Counted from the first letter of the stretch, positions 34,514 to 43,311 are shown. The stretch: DNA of 64,000 bases from Aneurinibacillus tyrosinisolvens (GCF_001015055.1 NZ_BBWZ01000010.1:90814-154813); one strand, 5' to 3'. Program-made: numbers and translations. Notes: generated by a model not told the origin, from the letters alone.

Positions 34514-34539
34514 TACGTTAAATTGGTTATATATGCAAC

Positions 34540-34632
34540 ATGCTGCGCTAACGGGCAGTTTTGTTGAACAAGTTGTAAATTTAACATTTTAAAGTAAGAG
34601 CATTTCTTTGTAATGAGAAATGCTCTTTATTT
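34540..34632. repeat. Dispersed repeat copy plus an orphan hairpin
   Basis: GCTAACGGGCAGTTTTGTTG lies at 34549-34568. At 34597-34627 AGAGCATTTCT pairs with AGAAATGCTCT and is followed by T-rich sequence; no gene ends beside it, so it may be a terminator of a lost gene. Confidence 0.5.
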
Positions 34633-34755
34633 TTGTCAAAATTAAAAGAATATAATAACAACAATAATAATATAATTAAAAACGATATGAGTTTATTGTA
34701 AAACGATAAATTATGTGTTAAATTCATTTTATCATTAAATCGTGAGGTGCTTTTT

Positions 34756-35238
34756 ATGAAACAAGTTACGACACTCTTTTTAAAGCTAGCTGTTATTTTT
34801 ATAGGAATCCCAGTTCTTGTATTGTGCATATTTTTGGTGCCTAAGATCGGGAATTTTGCTGGAGAATTGTATCCAGATATTGCTTATATGAAATCTCTCG
34901 TTTTAATCGATATGTACGCGGCAGCAATACCTTTTTACTTTGCTCTGTATCAAGCTTTTAAACTTTTAAGCTATATTGATAAGAACCAAGCGTTCTCGGA
35001 ATTATCGGTAAAGGCTTTAAAGAATATAAAATACTGTGCCATCACGATCAGTACCTTGTACCTGCTAGGTATGCCGCTCTACTATCTCATGGCGGAAAGA
35101 GTTGACCCTCCAGGTATCATACCAATCGGATTGGTCATTATTTTCGCCTCTATGGTGATCGCCGTTTTTGCTGCTGTTCTCCAAAGACTTTTACAAGAAG
35201 CTATTAATATAAAATCAGAAAATGATTTGACGGTCTGA
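34756..35238 (+). CDS. DUF2975 membrane protein
   Basis: 160 residues from ATG 34756 behind GAGGTGCTTTTT. Four hydrophobic helices (LFLKLAVIFIGIPVLVLCIF, AAIPFYFALYQAFKL, CAITISTLYLLGMPLYYL, GLVIIFASMVIAVFAAVLQ) and the AFSELSVKALKNIKY cytoplasmic loop match DUF2975. These are almost always encoded with a small XRE regulator, as here (10 bases apart). Role unknown; some resemble bacteriocin-immunity/stress pairs. Confidence 0.82.
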   Translation: MKQVTTLFLKLAVIFIGIPVLVLCIFLVPKIGNFAGELYPDIAYMKSLVLIDMYAAAIPFYFALYQAFKLLSYIDKNQAFSELSVKALKNIKYCAITISTLYLLGMPLYYLMAERVDPPGIIPIGLVIIFASMVIAVFAAVLQRLLQEAINIKSENDLTV

Positions 35239-35248
35239 GGTGGAGGAT

Positions 35249-35467
35249 ATGGCAATTATTATTAATATTGATGTGATGTTAGCAAAACGAAAAATGAGCG
35301 TAACAGAGCTTTCGGAGAGGGTTGGAATTACTATGGCGAATCTTTCCATTCTGAAAAATGGAAAAGCAAAAGCGGTTCGTTTTTCAACATTAGAAGCGAT
35401 ATGTAAGACTTTGGATTGTCAGCCAGGCGATATTTTGGAGTACAAAAGCGATGAAGACACTCAATAA
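35249..35467 (+). CDS. Small XRE-family regulator (YozG-like)
   Basis: 72 residues from ATG 35249 behind GAGGTGGAGGAT. A single helix-turn-helix domain: MLAKRKMSVTELSERVGITM, ANLSILKNGKAKAVRFSTLE, AICKTLDCQPGDILEY. This is the standard partner of DUF2975 membrane proteins and is expected to repress its own two-gene operon. Confidence 0.9.
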   Translation: MAIIINIDVMLAKRKMSVTELSERVGITMANLSILKNGKAKAVRFSTLEAICKTLDCQPGDILEYKSDEDTQ

Positions 35468-35491
35468 AAACAGACAACAAATTTATTTAAC

Positions 35492-35515
35492 TAACGGGAA
35501 TCGCTAGTGAACGAA
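35492..35515. repeat. Dispersed hairpin repeat, short copy
   Basis: CTAACGGGAATCGCTAGTGAA, one base from a perfect inverted repeat. Confidence 0.65.
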
Positions 35516-35687
35516 GGGATTGAACCGATCCATCGCTTTCGCTACATTAACGAGCAGGATAAATGAATCACATTTTTTACCAATATTTAATGCGTCTGTC
35601 GAGTTTTCGGACAGATTATTCTAATATTTATTGACATTCTGCCATTTCTGACTATGATAGTAATATTAATATAAATGGAGGTTTAAT

Positions 35688-36050
35688 ATGGCAAAGGGTT
35701 CGCTGATCGTTGGTTGGGGTGAAATCATCGCGGGGCGTGAGAAGGCAGCACAGGCCACGCTCAACAATGCAATGCAATACTGTATACGATTGCAACAGGA
35801 AGGAAAAATCGACCGCTTTGAGGTAGTAGCTCTTGAACCTCATGGCAGTGATCTCAACGGCTTCGTCCTTATCACAGGCGACAAGGAGACCGTGGCCCAA
35901 CTGCGAGCAGAGGACGAGTTTGTCTCGGTTATTGTTGGAGTGCAACTGGTACATCGGCATGTGAGGGTGGTTGGTGCCTATACAGGGGCTGAGTTGCAAT
36001 CTTTGTTCGCGATGTGGGACGAACAAGAAGAGAAACTGCTCGTTGAATAA
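35688..36050 (+). CDS. Hypothetical protein with foreign composition
   Basis: 120 residues behind GGAGGTTTAAT. Single alpha/beta domain: SLIVGWGEIIAGREKAAQAT, RFEVVALEPHGSDLNGFVLI, EDEFVSVIVGVQLVHRHVRV. Looks like a ferredoxin-like or dimeric barrel fold. Codon use is clearly more GC-rich than its neighbours, which suggests a different origin. I do not recognise it with certainty; similar proteins occur in Gram-negative genomes as unnamed hypotheticals. Confidence 0.65.
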   Translation: MAKGSLIVGWGEIIAGREKAAQATLNNAMQYCIRLQQEGKIDRFEVVALEPHGSDLNGFVLITGDKETVAQLRAEDEFVSVIVGVQLVHRHVRVVGAYTGAELQSLFAMWDEQEEKLLVE

Positions 36051-36072
36051 AATGGTTGTTTTAAGATTGAAC

Positions 36073-36156
36073 TCCCATGGAAGAACGGATTTTTCTTGCA
36101 TATTCTGTGGTGCCGCCCCTGCGGCATGGCTGGCTAACGGGAATCATTAGTGTACT
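36073..36156. repeat. Dispersed hairpin repeat, long module
   Basis: CTCCCATGGAAGAACGGATT, then GTGCCGCCCCTGCGGCATGG and CTAACGGGAATCATTAGTG. Close copy of 33951-34034. Confidence 0.75.
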
Positions 36157-36176
36157 AATGTCTGATAGCAACAATT

Positions 36177-36218
36177 ATGTAAAAGAGCCACCCTATGTTT
36201 TAGGTGGCTCTTTTACAT
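36177..36218. repeat. 16-bp perfect hairpin
   Basis: ATGTAAAAGAGCCACC (36177-36192) and GGTGGCTCTTTTACAT (36203-36218), 10-base loop. Shape of a bidirectional terminator, but it is not next to a stop codon (the nearest gene ends at 36050). Confidence 0.65.
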
Positions 36219-36359
36219 AGGAGGAAATTATTACGACAACTTATCCATGTAAAGGGCTAATGATATGTACTATGGATATCTCTTTCAATAAGTTTAATTT
36301 ATTGATGTGATTATTTTTTATCATATGATTAAATATTTTCGTTTTAATAAGACCTTTAT

Positions 36360-36472
36360 ATCCAGATCCTTATGGATGGGTTTATGTCCCCAATCCAGTG
36401 TATCCGCCTGTTTTACGAAGAAAACGTCGATTTCTCTTCCATCAACTGCTCCACCGATATCATCTGCAATCT
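36360..36472 (-). pseudogene. 3D-domain fragment
   Basis: Minus-strand translation gives EIADDIGGAVDGREIDVFFV then KQADTLDWGHKPIHKD, closely matching the last third of the 3D-domain protein at 25084. No start, no upstream domain. A decayed duplicate or the remains of a second gene. The rest of 36219-36619 includes a repeat copy at 36505 and nothing else recognisable. Confidence 0.75.
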
Positions 36473-36504
36473 CTGATATATAGATAATAAAGGTCCAATT
36501 TTAT

Positions 36505-36535
36505 TGAACTATCGGGCAGATTTGTGGAATAAAAA
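36505..36535. repeat. Dispersed hairpin repeat, short copy
   Basis: TTGAACTATCGGGCAGATTT then GTGGAATAAA; left arm intact, right arm degenerate. Confidence 0.55.
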
Positions 36536-36619
36536 GATAAGATCGCGGTATTGCAACCATTTCATAAATTTATCGTCTAATCATTTTAGTATAATAAAGT
36601 CAATGGGGGGAACCACACT

Positions 36620-36979
36620 ATGAGTCGACACGTTATATTTGGAAATGATGAGTTGGTTATTAGGTTTTCAGGACTAACTGCTCTTGCTGGGTTGAAACAT
36701 GAACTGAAGATTCCATACAGTTCTATAAAAAATGTACAAGCTGGAAACTTCAAATTGCATTGGAATGCTTTACGATTATTTGGAACTTCCATACCAAACG
36801 GCTATAAAGCAGGGCGATTCATATACAAAGGACAGAAATACTTTTTATCCTATAATGATGCAAGTCAAGTCGTTGTTCTTGATCTAGAAGGATATGATTA
36901 TGATAAAGTGGTAGTCCAAATTGGTACTCCAAAACAAATTAAACAAGCAATATTGAAGCGTTGCCCACAGCTAGCATAA
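36620..36979 (+). CDS. Bacterial PH-like domain protein
   Basis: 119 residues behind GGGGGGAACCACACT. Sequence order DELVIRFSGLTALAGLKHEL, KIPYSSIKNVQAGNF and GRFIYKGQKYFLSYNDASQVVVLDL matches bacterial pleckstrin-homology (bPH) proteins, a small barrel of seven strands plus a C-terminal helix (TPKQIKQAILKRCPQL). Soluble, no membrane segment. Role unknown; members may sense envelope stress. Ends at a strong terminator. Confidence 0.75.
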   Translation: MSRHVIFGNDELVIRFSGLTALAGLKHELKIPYSSIKNVQAGNFKLHWNALRLFGTSIPNGYKAGRFIYKGQKYFLSYNDASQVVVLDLEGYDYDKVVVQIGTPKQIKQAILKRCPQLA

Positions 36980-36980
36980 G

Positions 36981-37030
36981 ACAAAAAAGAAACCACTCTT
37001 TCCGATTTAGAATAGTGGTTTCTTTTTTGT
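36981..37030 (+). terminator. Bidirectional intrinsic terminator
   Basis: ACAAAAAAGAAACCACT pairs perfectly with AGTGGTTTCTTTTTTGT (17 bp), loop 16 bases. It runs directly into a degenerate dispersed-repeat copy (CAACTAACGAGCAGTAAAGTG, 37032-37052). Confidence 0.85.
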
Positions 37031-37122
37031 TCAACTAACGAGCAGTAAAGTGAAATAAAGGAATTGAAAGGCTATTTAAAGAAATTGTTAGGAATAACCA
37101 TTTATTTAAGGGAGGCATTGGA

Positions 37123-37617
37123 ATGAACCTGAAAGCTGTATTATTAGAACAAATGGTTGCTTGTCATGAGCAAAAAAACTGGTTTGTACCCCTTAACGTT
37201 GCAATAGATGGACTCTCAGCAGAACAAGCTGCTTGGAAAACAGGGGATAGCAATTCCATCTGGCAAATAGTAAACCATCTTATTTTTTGGAATGAACGGT
37301 ATTTGAACCTCTTCAAGAGTATTCCACTTTCCAAAGAAGAAGTTAACAATAATACTACATTTGGCAGTACGAATCCAAACGAAAATACTGAATGGCAATC
37401 CGTAGTATTACAGTTATATAGAGTAATGTCTGATTGGACTGATGCAATAAAACAATGTGATGAAGAAAAATTTCATCGTTCTGCATATAAAGAATCTAAT
37501 GCACCATGGTCGTCAGTTATTGCTAATCTAAATATTCATAATGCATATCATATCGGACAAATCGTGGAATTAAGAAAAACACAAGGGGCATGGGATTCTA
37601 AAAATGGAGTTAATTGA
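37123..37617 (+). CDS. DinB/YfiT-family protein
   Basis: 164 residues behind AAGGGAGGCATTGG. Four-helix bundle of the DinB superfamily with the metal-binding triad His52 (QIVNHLIFW), His139 and His143 (NIHNAYHIGQIVELRK). Members are putative metal-dependent enzymes, some being thiol (bacillithiol) S-transferases for detoxification. Monocistronic by context; a repeat copy and a terminator follow. Confidence 0.88.
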   Translation: MNLKAVLLEQMVACHEQKNWFVPLNVAIDGLSAEQAAWKTGDSNSIWQIVNHLIFWNERYLNLFKSIPLSKEEVNNNTTFGSTNPNENTEWQSVVLQLYRVMSDWTDAIKQCDEEKFHRSAYKESNAPWSSVIANLNIHNAYHIGQIVELRKTQGAWDSKNGVN

Positions 37618-37629
37618 CCCTTCTTTACC

Positions 37630-37665
37630 TAACTAACGGGAATCGTTAGTTGAATAAGACATGGA
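37630..37665. repeat. Dispersed hairpin repeat, consensus-like short copy
   Basis: CTAACGGGAATCGTTAGTTG then AATAAGACATGGATTCAAC. Perfect CTAACG/CGTTAG arms. The downstream ACATGGATT is also shared with the copies at 22.04 and 34.02 kb. Confidence 0.75.
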
Positions 37666-37693
37666 TTCAACTATTTATAATCTATAATCTGAC

Positions 37694-37739
37694 TTATGCA
37701 AAAAACAGCTGCTATACTTAACAGCTGTTTTTTGCATAA
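37694..37739. terminator. Bidirectional terminator, 18-bp perfect stem
   Basis: TTATGCAAAAAACAGCTG (37694-37711) and CAGCTGTTTTTTGCATAA (37722-37739), 10-base loop. It ends the convergent gene at 37747 (minus) and possibly the DinB gene. Confidence 0.8.
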
Positions 37740-37746
37740 AAGGATA

Positions 37747-38244
37747 TTAATTTTGTGTTGTATTTGTTGTAGACTGTTGGGCTTGTTTTGCTTGGTGTTT
37801 AGCCTGTTGTTGTGCTTTTAATTGCTCAACCGTAATCCCTTTCTTTTGGGCAATTTTTTGAAGTTTAGCCTCACGTTTTGCTTTGGTTGCAGTGTGAATA
37901 GCTTGTTTAATTTGTTGAGGCGTTTTACCTGTCGTATCAATGTGTAGTTTAGCCGCTAGTTTATTCAAGCGTTCAACACGCTTTTGTTTTTTTGCCTGAT
38001 GCTTTTCCTTTACTTGTTTATGAATGGCTTGTTTAATTTGTTTAGCAGTTGTCATGTTAGATGTATCAATTTTAAGTTTAGAAGCTCTGTCTTTGATTTT
38101 ATCTAGATGTTGTACTTTTTGTTGAGTAGTTGCTTGGGTAGCTGCCGCAGTAGATATATCTGCCGCAAATACTGGACTAATTGACGCAAGAGCAAATACC
38201 GCACCTAATGAGGCTCCTATTACTTTCTTTTTTACATTTTTCAT
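37747..38244 (-). CDS. Secreted Lys/Gln/Ala-rich repeat protein
   Basis: 165 residues. Signal peptide KKKVIGASLGAVFALASISP cut after VFAA. The mature protein is highly basic, with two related repeats: RASKLKIDTSNMTTAKQIKQ (then AIHKQVKEKH) and LAAKLHIDTTGKTPQQIKQ (then AIHTATKAKR), each a helical 'LkIDts' unit. The tail is Gln/Thr/Asn-rich. Exported, probably wall- or surface-associated; may bind anionic polymers. No enzyme motif. AGGAGGAACAAAT precedes the ATG. Confidence 0.7.
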   Translation of the reverse strand: MKNVKKKVIGASLGAVFALASISPVFAADISTAAATQATTQQKVQHLDKIKDRASKLKIDTSNMTTAKQIKQAIHKQVKEKHQAKKQKRVERLNKLAAKLHIDTTGKTPQQIKQAIHTATKAKREAKLQKIAQKKGITVEQLKAQQQAKHQAKQAQQSTTNTTQN

Positions 38245-38380
38245 ATTTGTTCCTCCTTATTATTTTCAATAGAGCTTGAAGCATTTATTAGGATACACTT
38301 GAAATGTTTCAGAAATATGTCAGTAGAAAATTATTTGGAGTTGGATACTATCTTAGACAGGACAACAAATTTTATTTGTT

Positions 38381-38466
38381 AGGCTAAAGGGAATCAATAG
38401 TGAATTACGGCTGTTTCGGCAGTCGTTTTTTATTTGTTCAACTATCGGGCAGGATAGTTGAGTAAG
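38381..38466. repeat. Dispersed hairpin repeat, composite copy
   Basis: GGCTAAAGGGAATCAATAG, then ACGGCTGTTTCGGCAGTCGT followed by T5, then CAACTATC GGGCAG GATAGTTG with a perfect 8-bp stem. It occupies the gap 38245-38587 together with promoter sequence of the next gene. Confidence 0.8.
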
Positions 38467-38587
38467 GGTAACAAAATCTTTCTGTTAAGAAAGGCTTTTT
38501 TATTTTTTTGTTGTAAATGCAACAAAAAAATATTATAATATTTTTTAAAAGTATTGGTTAGTAAAAGAAATTGATGGAGTTGCATAT

Positions 38588-39040
38588 ATGAAGGAAATCC
38601 TACGTGAAATTGGAATGATTGCCAGGGCATTAGATTCTATAAGCAATATAGAATTTAAAGAATATGACCTTACAAAAGGGCAGTATTTGTACCTTGTCCG
38701 AATATGTGAAAACCCAGGAATAATTCAAGAAAAGTTAGCTGAAATGATTAAAGTAGACCGAACAACCACATCTCGTGCAATAAAAAAACTTGAAATTAAT
38801 GGCTTTATTGAAAAGAAAGAAGATAAACATAATAAAAAAATTAAAAAACTCTTTCCAACAGAGAAAGGGAAAAATGTTTATCCTTTTATAAAAAGAGAAA
38901 ATGATTATTCCAATATCGTTGCATTAGAGGGATTTTCCGAAAGAGAAGTAGAAACCATTTTCAATCTTCTTCAAAGAGTAAGAAAAAATGTAGAAAAAGA
39001 CTGGGAATTTGTAAAAAAGGGAAACAAGAGAAATTATTGA
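38588..39040 (+). CDS. MarR-family transcriptional regulator
   Basis: 150 residues. Winged helix DLTKGQYLYLVRICENPGII, QEKLAEMIKVDRTTTSRAIK, KLEINGFIEKKEDKHNKKIK is standard MarR. It heads a tight operon with PaiA-like and PaiB-like genes and presumably controls it. The ATG follows GGAGTTGCATAT. Confidence 0.92.
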   Translation: MKEILREIGMIARALDSISNIEFKEYDLTKGQYLYLVRICENPGIIQEKLAEMIKVDRTTTSRAIKKLEINGFIEKKEDKHNKKIKKLFPTEKGKNVYPFIKRENDYSNIVALEGFSEREVETIFNLLQRVRKNVEKDWEFVKKGNKRNY

Positions 39041-39065
39041 TTATATAAAGGAGCGACATATTTAA

Positions 39066-39590
<525 letters not shown>

Positions 39591-39595
39591 TACCT

Positions 39596-40207
39596 ATGTA
39601 TATTCCTTCGCATTTTCAAATCGAAGATGAAAAAATCGCTTACGAAATTATAAAAGAACATAGTTTTGCGACCCTTTTTTCACAACATAATGGAATGCCC
39701 TTTGCTACTCATTTACCTTTAATTTTGGACAAGGAGAACCAATACTTATATGGTCATCTTGCTCGTCCGAATCCTCAGTGGAAAGATATTAGTAATCAAG
39801 TGGTCTTAGCGGTTTTTCATGGTCCTCATTGCTATATCTCTCCCTCATGGTACGAGACGAATAAAGCAGTGCCAACATGGAATTATGTGACTGTTCATGT
39901 ATACGGAGAAGCTGAACTTATTCATGTTGAGCAAGAGTTAATGGATTCCTTACATGAGATGGTATTGAAGTATGAAGCAACTGATAGCCCATATAGATTG
40001 CAAGATGTAGACGCTGACTTTATTGCCGGAATGAACAAAGGTGTTCAAGGATTTAGAATTAAAATAAACAAGATAGAGGGCAAAGCGAAGTTAAGTCAAA
40101 ACCATCCAGTAGACCGACAAGAACTTGTCATCAATCAACTGGAACGGATTTCAAGTGAGGATGAACAAAAGATAGCCTCTCTAATGAAAGCAAACCTAAA
40201 AAAATAA
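39596..40207 (+). CDS. paiB: FMN-binding protein of the PaiB family
   Basis: 203 residues from ATG 39596 behind GAGAGGTGAT; GTG 39587 is an alternative. [20 protein letters not shown], then [20 protein letters not shown] and [30 protein letters not shown] are the PaiB flavin-reductase-like split-barrel motifs. B. subtilis paiAB was described as reducing sporulation and protease gene expression; the molecular role of PaiB is unclear and binding of FMN or heme is known for relatives. Confidence 0.9.
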   Translation: MYIPSHFQIEDEKIAYEIIKEHSFATLFSQHNGMPFATHLPLILDKENQYLYGHLARPNPQWKDISNQVVLAVFHGPHCYISPSWYETNKAVPTWNYVTVHVYGEAELIHVEQELMDSLHEMVLKYEATDSPYRLQDVDADFIAGMNKGVQGFRIKINKIEGKAKLSQNHPVDRQELVINQLERISSEDEQKIASLMKANLKK

Positions 40208-40582
40208 CGTTTTGTTATTAAGCTACCATGAAAATTTATCTTGCTCAAAATCTAAAAAAGGCAATACAAAAATAGACCCAGCTAAAATGCTTTTTAAAAA
40301 AAGGCTGAGCCTCTTGGTGATACTTCGATATGTAATTACATGCTACTTAGAAGTAACTCCCTTCCAATATAGGTATAGAAAAAGGCTAGGCTGGTGCAAC
40401 AACCAAAATAGGGTTAATCTCCCATGAAGTGCTACCCATATAGGGCGCGACAGTCTGTGATGCACCGTGGTCGCTGGAGTCAGACTAACGGTTGGGCTCT
40501 ATGGCACCATAGCTCATCGACCTTCCTCTCCCAGCCGTACTATCAGTATGAACACAAAATAACACAAAATTCAAATTTTCAT

Positions 40583-40640
40583 AATCTGTGGTGCAGCGCT
40601 TGCGCTGCATGGGTGGCTAACGGGCAGGTTAGTTCCAATA
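40583..40640. repeat. Dispersed hairpin repeat, long module
   Basis: ATCTGTGGTGCAGCGCTTGC, GCTGCATGGGTGGCTAACGG and GCAGGTTAGTTCC; GCAGCGCTTGCGCTGC forms the central hairpin. Confidence 0.65.
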
Positions 40641-40787
40641 TGTGTTAATATAGTTTATGTAAGACCAATAAATTAACACGGGCTAACCCAGGTGATTTGT
40701 ATTAGTTTAACCCACGAATTTTTCCTTCTAAGCAACGATTTTGATTTGAATGACAGATATGAGATTATACGGGGTGTAAAAAAACGC

Positions 40788-40820
40788 CGGTGACCTTAAG
40801 CAGGTGACCGGCGTTTCCAT
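40788..40820 (-). terminator. Terminator of the VOC gene
   Basis: AAACGCCGGT and ACCGGCGTTT pair (with a nearly complementary inner part), ending the minus-strand gene at 40822. Confidence 0.7.
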
Positions 40821-40821
40821 A

Positions 40822-41223
40822 TTAGCGTTTCGGCATTTTGCTCTCATCCATGTACAGCAGGTTCCAGCGGTGACCGTCCAGGTCGGCAAATCCTGCGCCG
40901 TACATCCAGCCGTCAATTTCACTCGGCTTGCCAAAGATGCTTCCTCCGGCAAACTCTACTTTTTGAATAAAGGCATCTACTTCTTCTCTGCTTTCAGCGC
41001 CAATGGAAAATATTACTTCTGCGCTATGGGAAGTATCTGCGGTTTTTGAACCTGTAAATTTCTCAAACGCCGCATCCGGGAACAGCAGAATCGTTGTTTG
41101 GCCTATGGCAAGCTTGGCTCTCTCGTTACCAACGCTCACCGCATGGAATCCAATCTCATTGAAAAAGGCAGTTGACCTCTCAACATCTTTGACCGGCAGG
41201 TTAATCCAAATCTTCTGTGACAT
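40822..41223 (-). CDS. VOC-family (glyoxalase/bleomycin-resistance fold) protein
   Basis: 133 residues with paired beta-alpha-beta-beta-beta modules: IWINLPVKDVERSTAFFNEI, AVSVGNERAKLAIGQTTILL and GGSIFGKPSEIDGWMYGAGF ending in ADLDGHRWNLLYMDE. This lineage is the widespread 'lactoylglutathione lyase-like' VOC group; substrate and metal use are unknown. GC-rich relative to its surroundings. GGAGGCTACAGCC precedes the ATG. Confidence 0.88.
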   Translation of the reverse strand: MSQKIWINLPVKDVERSTAFFNEIGFHAVSVGNERAKLAIGQTTILLFPDAAFEKFTGSKTADTSHSAEVIFSIGAESREEVDAFIQKVEFAGGSIFGKPSEIDGWMYGAGFADLDGHRWNLLYMDESKMPKR

Positions 41224-41304
41224 GGCTGTAGCCTCCTGGAATATATTTTCAACTACTCCTACTATACTCTACTTCTGGCAGCAGAAGCGAATCTTATAAA
41301 AGAA

Positions 41305-41346
41305 ACCGCAAGGTATGACATTCCTGTCATGCATCCTGCGGTTTCC
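41305..41346. terminator. Hairpin, likely terminator of the siderophore-protein remnant
   Basis: AAACCGCA pairs with TGCGGTTT around an imperfect inner stem; lies just after the minus-strand remnant at 41356. Confidence 0.6.
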
Positions 41347-41355
41347 TTAGTAAAC

Positions 41356-41545
41356 TTATTTACTTGTCTGCTCCAGCATCGTCTCCGTCAAGGTATCGAT
41401 CTGGCCAAGAATGGATTTCGCATCAAAGTAGAAGTGCATTTTGTAATCCAGCGGAAACATTGCCGTTCTTAACGGCCGGAAGTCCTTGCCAGATTTTGCT
41501 TTCGGTAAGAGCCTTAAGCTGCTCTTCAGATGTTTCCGTATACGA
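41356..41545 (-). pseudogene. Siderophore ABC-transporter substrate-binding protein, 3' fragment
   Basis: Two frames together encode the C-terminal end of a FecB/FhuD-type periplasmic-binding protein: ESKIWQGLPAVKNGNVS in one, then DYKMHFYFDAKSILGQIDTL and TETMLEQTSK to the stop in the other. An indel near 41450 separates them. The main part of the gene is missing. Iron-siderophore lineage is inferred from the W..LPAVKNG..Y.VD..... pattern. Confidence 0.65.
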
Positions 41546-42377
41546 ATGGTACAGAACTAATCGGTATACATGGGCTGAGAAGTCTGTAGTATCAGATGAA
41601 GTTATTCAATACATGACGGACTTTTTGAACTAGTTACCTTCATATAACCCCGAAACAAAAGAAAGTCACAAAGGGTTAAATTACTATGGGGTAACCGTTA
41701 TTAATAAGCCGGGAGCAGAAAAGCTAATAAAGATATTAAATAAATGGCTTAAACTAATCGAAGTTAGTCGAAAAAGAAGCCCTTTACCAATTACATTCGG
41801 ACTCTTCCGTTCTCCCTTTTAAATTTGTTCATTTCTCAATAAGCTGGTTATCTTCCTACAACATACATGTAACCGTCAAATATCCAGGAGCATTTGGTAT
41901 AAACAGAAAATTAGATCTCAATTATACGCAGAAAGTAATCGCATTTAAGCATGAGACGGGTCCAGACAACTTCAGTTCTAAGTAATAAGTAAGACCCCAC
42001 AATTGAACTCCCTCGATATGATTTAGTTTTCTCACTCAGACTCATGAATTCGCAGGATTTCATCCTTAGTTCAGATTAGATAAAGAAGGAGGCGGAGGAG
42101 CCAGTAGCTTGGAACAACTGAAAGGGCGTGCAGGAATAAAGGTGAGAAGTCAATCACCCAATTTGTTCCATATGCTGCACGTCTCCATGTCGCCCCTAGC
42201 GATTTTCGCTCCCATGTCTCAACGGGTCTAAGCCCTTTCATTCCTTCGTCACATCTAACTAAGGGGTGGAGGTCGGTTTTTCTAACGGAACGGGTCCGAG
42301 CCCTTTTGCTTAATTTCTCCCGATACCCCGTGCTTCTTGTCCATCCTGCGAATGCATCAGCCGATGAAATAACGTTC
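41546..42377. other. Region of decayed fragments
   Basis: Short frames remain, for example SDEVIQYMTDFLN (to 41633) and GLNYYGVTVINKPGAEKLIK (41670-41750), each without start or partner. 42100-42340 is GC-richer and probably belongs to the IS110 element whose transposase remnant follows. No intact gene. Confidence 0.4.
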
Positions 42378-42718
42378 TTAAGCTGCTTGAGAAAATACTT
42401 TAGCCGAATCGTAAGCTTCGCTGGTCTTGGCTAGGCCAACAAGCATTCGAGCTACTTTACCGCATAACTTCATAATGGATTTCATTTTCTTGAGCTTCTT
42501 CATGAGGATCCGCAGCTCTTCGTAAGCCTCCGGTTTAAACCGTGCAGGCGAGTAGTGCGGTTTTTGATCATGTCGGCGATGACAAGAGCATCCTTGCGGT
42601 CGCTTTTGGATGGCGTGTTGTCACGGTTTTCCTTATTCTTTTTGACGAGATGGGGATTTACAAGAACTGCTTCGATTCCTTTGTCCTGGAGCCAGCGAGC
42701 CAGGCTAAGCCAATAGAG
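42378..42718 (-). pseudogene. IS110-family transposase remnant
   Basis: Minus-strand pieces WLQDKGIEAVLVNPHLVKKN, KENRDNTPSKSDRKDALVIA and (after a one-base shift) YSPARFKPEAYEELRILMKK belong to the DEDD domain of IS110 transposases. The end KLCGKVARMLVGLAKTSEAY (stop at 42378) is the protein's C-terminus, so the central half is deleted. The N-terminal catalytic Asp is also missing because the fragment ends at the TetR gene. Inactive. Confidence 0.78.
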
Positions 42719-43264
42719 TTATACAATCCTCTCTAATAAATCTCCCACTTTTTCTGCCATTTCCTGCGGTGGATAAGGCATGCCATTTTTTAGCCACCAT
42801 TCCACTACACCTACGTAAGCATTTGCAACAAATTCGACAACTACATCTTCGCTTTGACCAAAATTTTTGCCTTTTGTTATATCCACGTCTTTTTTGAACT
42901 CTTCGATATTGAATTTAAGGAACCGACTACGAAAATATCGTGCTCCTTCACTCGCCAACATCGTCGAAAAAAATAAATAATTACTTTCAAGATATTCCAT
43001 GCAGTGTACTGTCGATTCAATCCAATCCATTTCAGCTTCCGACTCACAAAGGTTAACCATGTTATTGATATGTTCTTCTATGATCTTATCCAACACATCA
43101 AATTTATCCAAGTAATGAAGATAAACAGTTGCACGGTTAATATTTGCCCTGTCAGAAATATCCTGAACGGTAATGCTATCGAAATTTTTTTCTGACATCA
43201 ATTCAAGAAATGCTTTTTTTATTGCTTCCTGAGTTCTAACAATTCTTCTATCTACTTTTGCCAT
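42719..43264 (-). CDS. TetR/AcrR-family regulator
   Basis: 181 residues. N-terminal helix-turn-helix RIVRTQEAIKKAFLELMSEK, FDSITVQDISDRANINRATVYLH (single segment of the classical TetR motif). The C-terminal ligand domain is of the TetR_C_33/YcdC-like type. Divergent from the hydrolase/alcohol dehydrogenase/MFS genes, with palindromes in the gap. Its 3' end abuts the IS110 remnant, so the last residues may differ from the original. Confidence 0.9.
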   Translation of the reverse strand: MAKVDRRIVRTQEAIKKAFLELMSEKNFDSITVQDISDRANINRATVYLHYLDKFDVLDKIIEEHINNMVNLCESEAEMDWIESTVHCMEYLESNYLFFSTMLASEGARYFRSRFLKFNIEEFKKDVDITKGKNFGQSEDVVVEFVANAYVGVVEWWLKNGMPYPPQEMAEKVGDLLERIV

Positions 43265-43311
43265 GTTATTAACACCTTATCTTTTATAAGAAAGTCGACA
43301 ATTTTTATTGA

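Larger units (their letters stand above)
40208..40821. other. Non-coding region with structured, possibly IS-derived sequence
   Basis: No supportable gene. 40380-40560 is more GC-rich and structured, with a CTATGG/CCATAG palindrome (40500-40513), a GTGCTACCCATATAGGGCGC segment and a neighbouring TGTGATGCACCGTGG block; it may be the end of an insertion sequence or intron that I cannot identify. A dispersed-repeat copy follows at 40583-40640. Confidence 0.4.
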
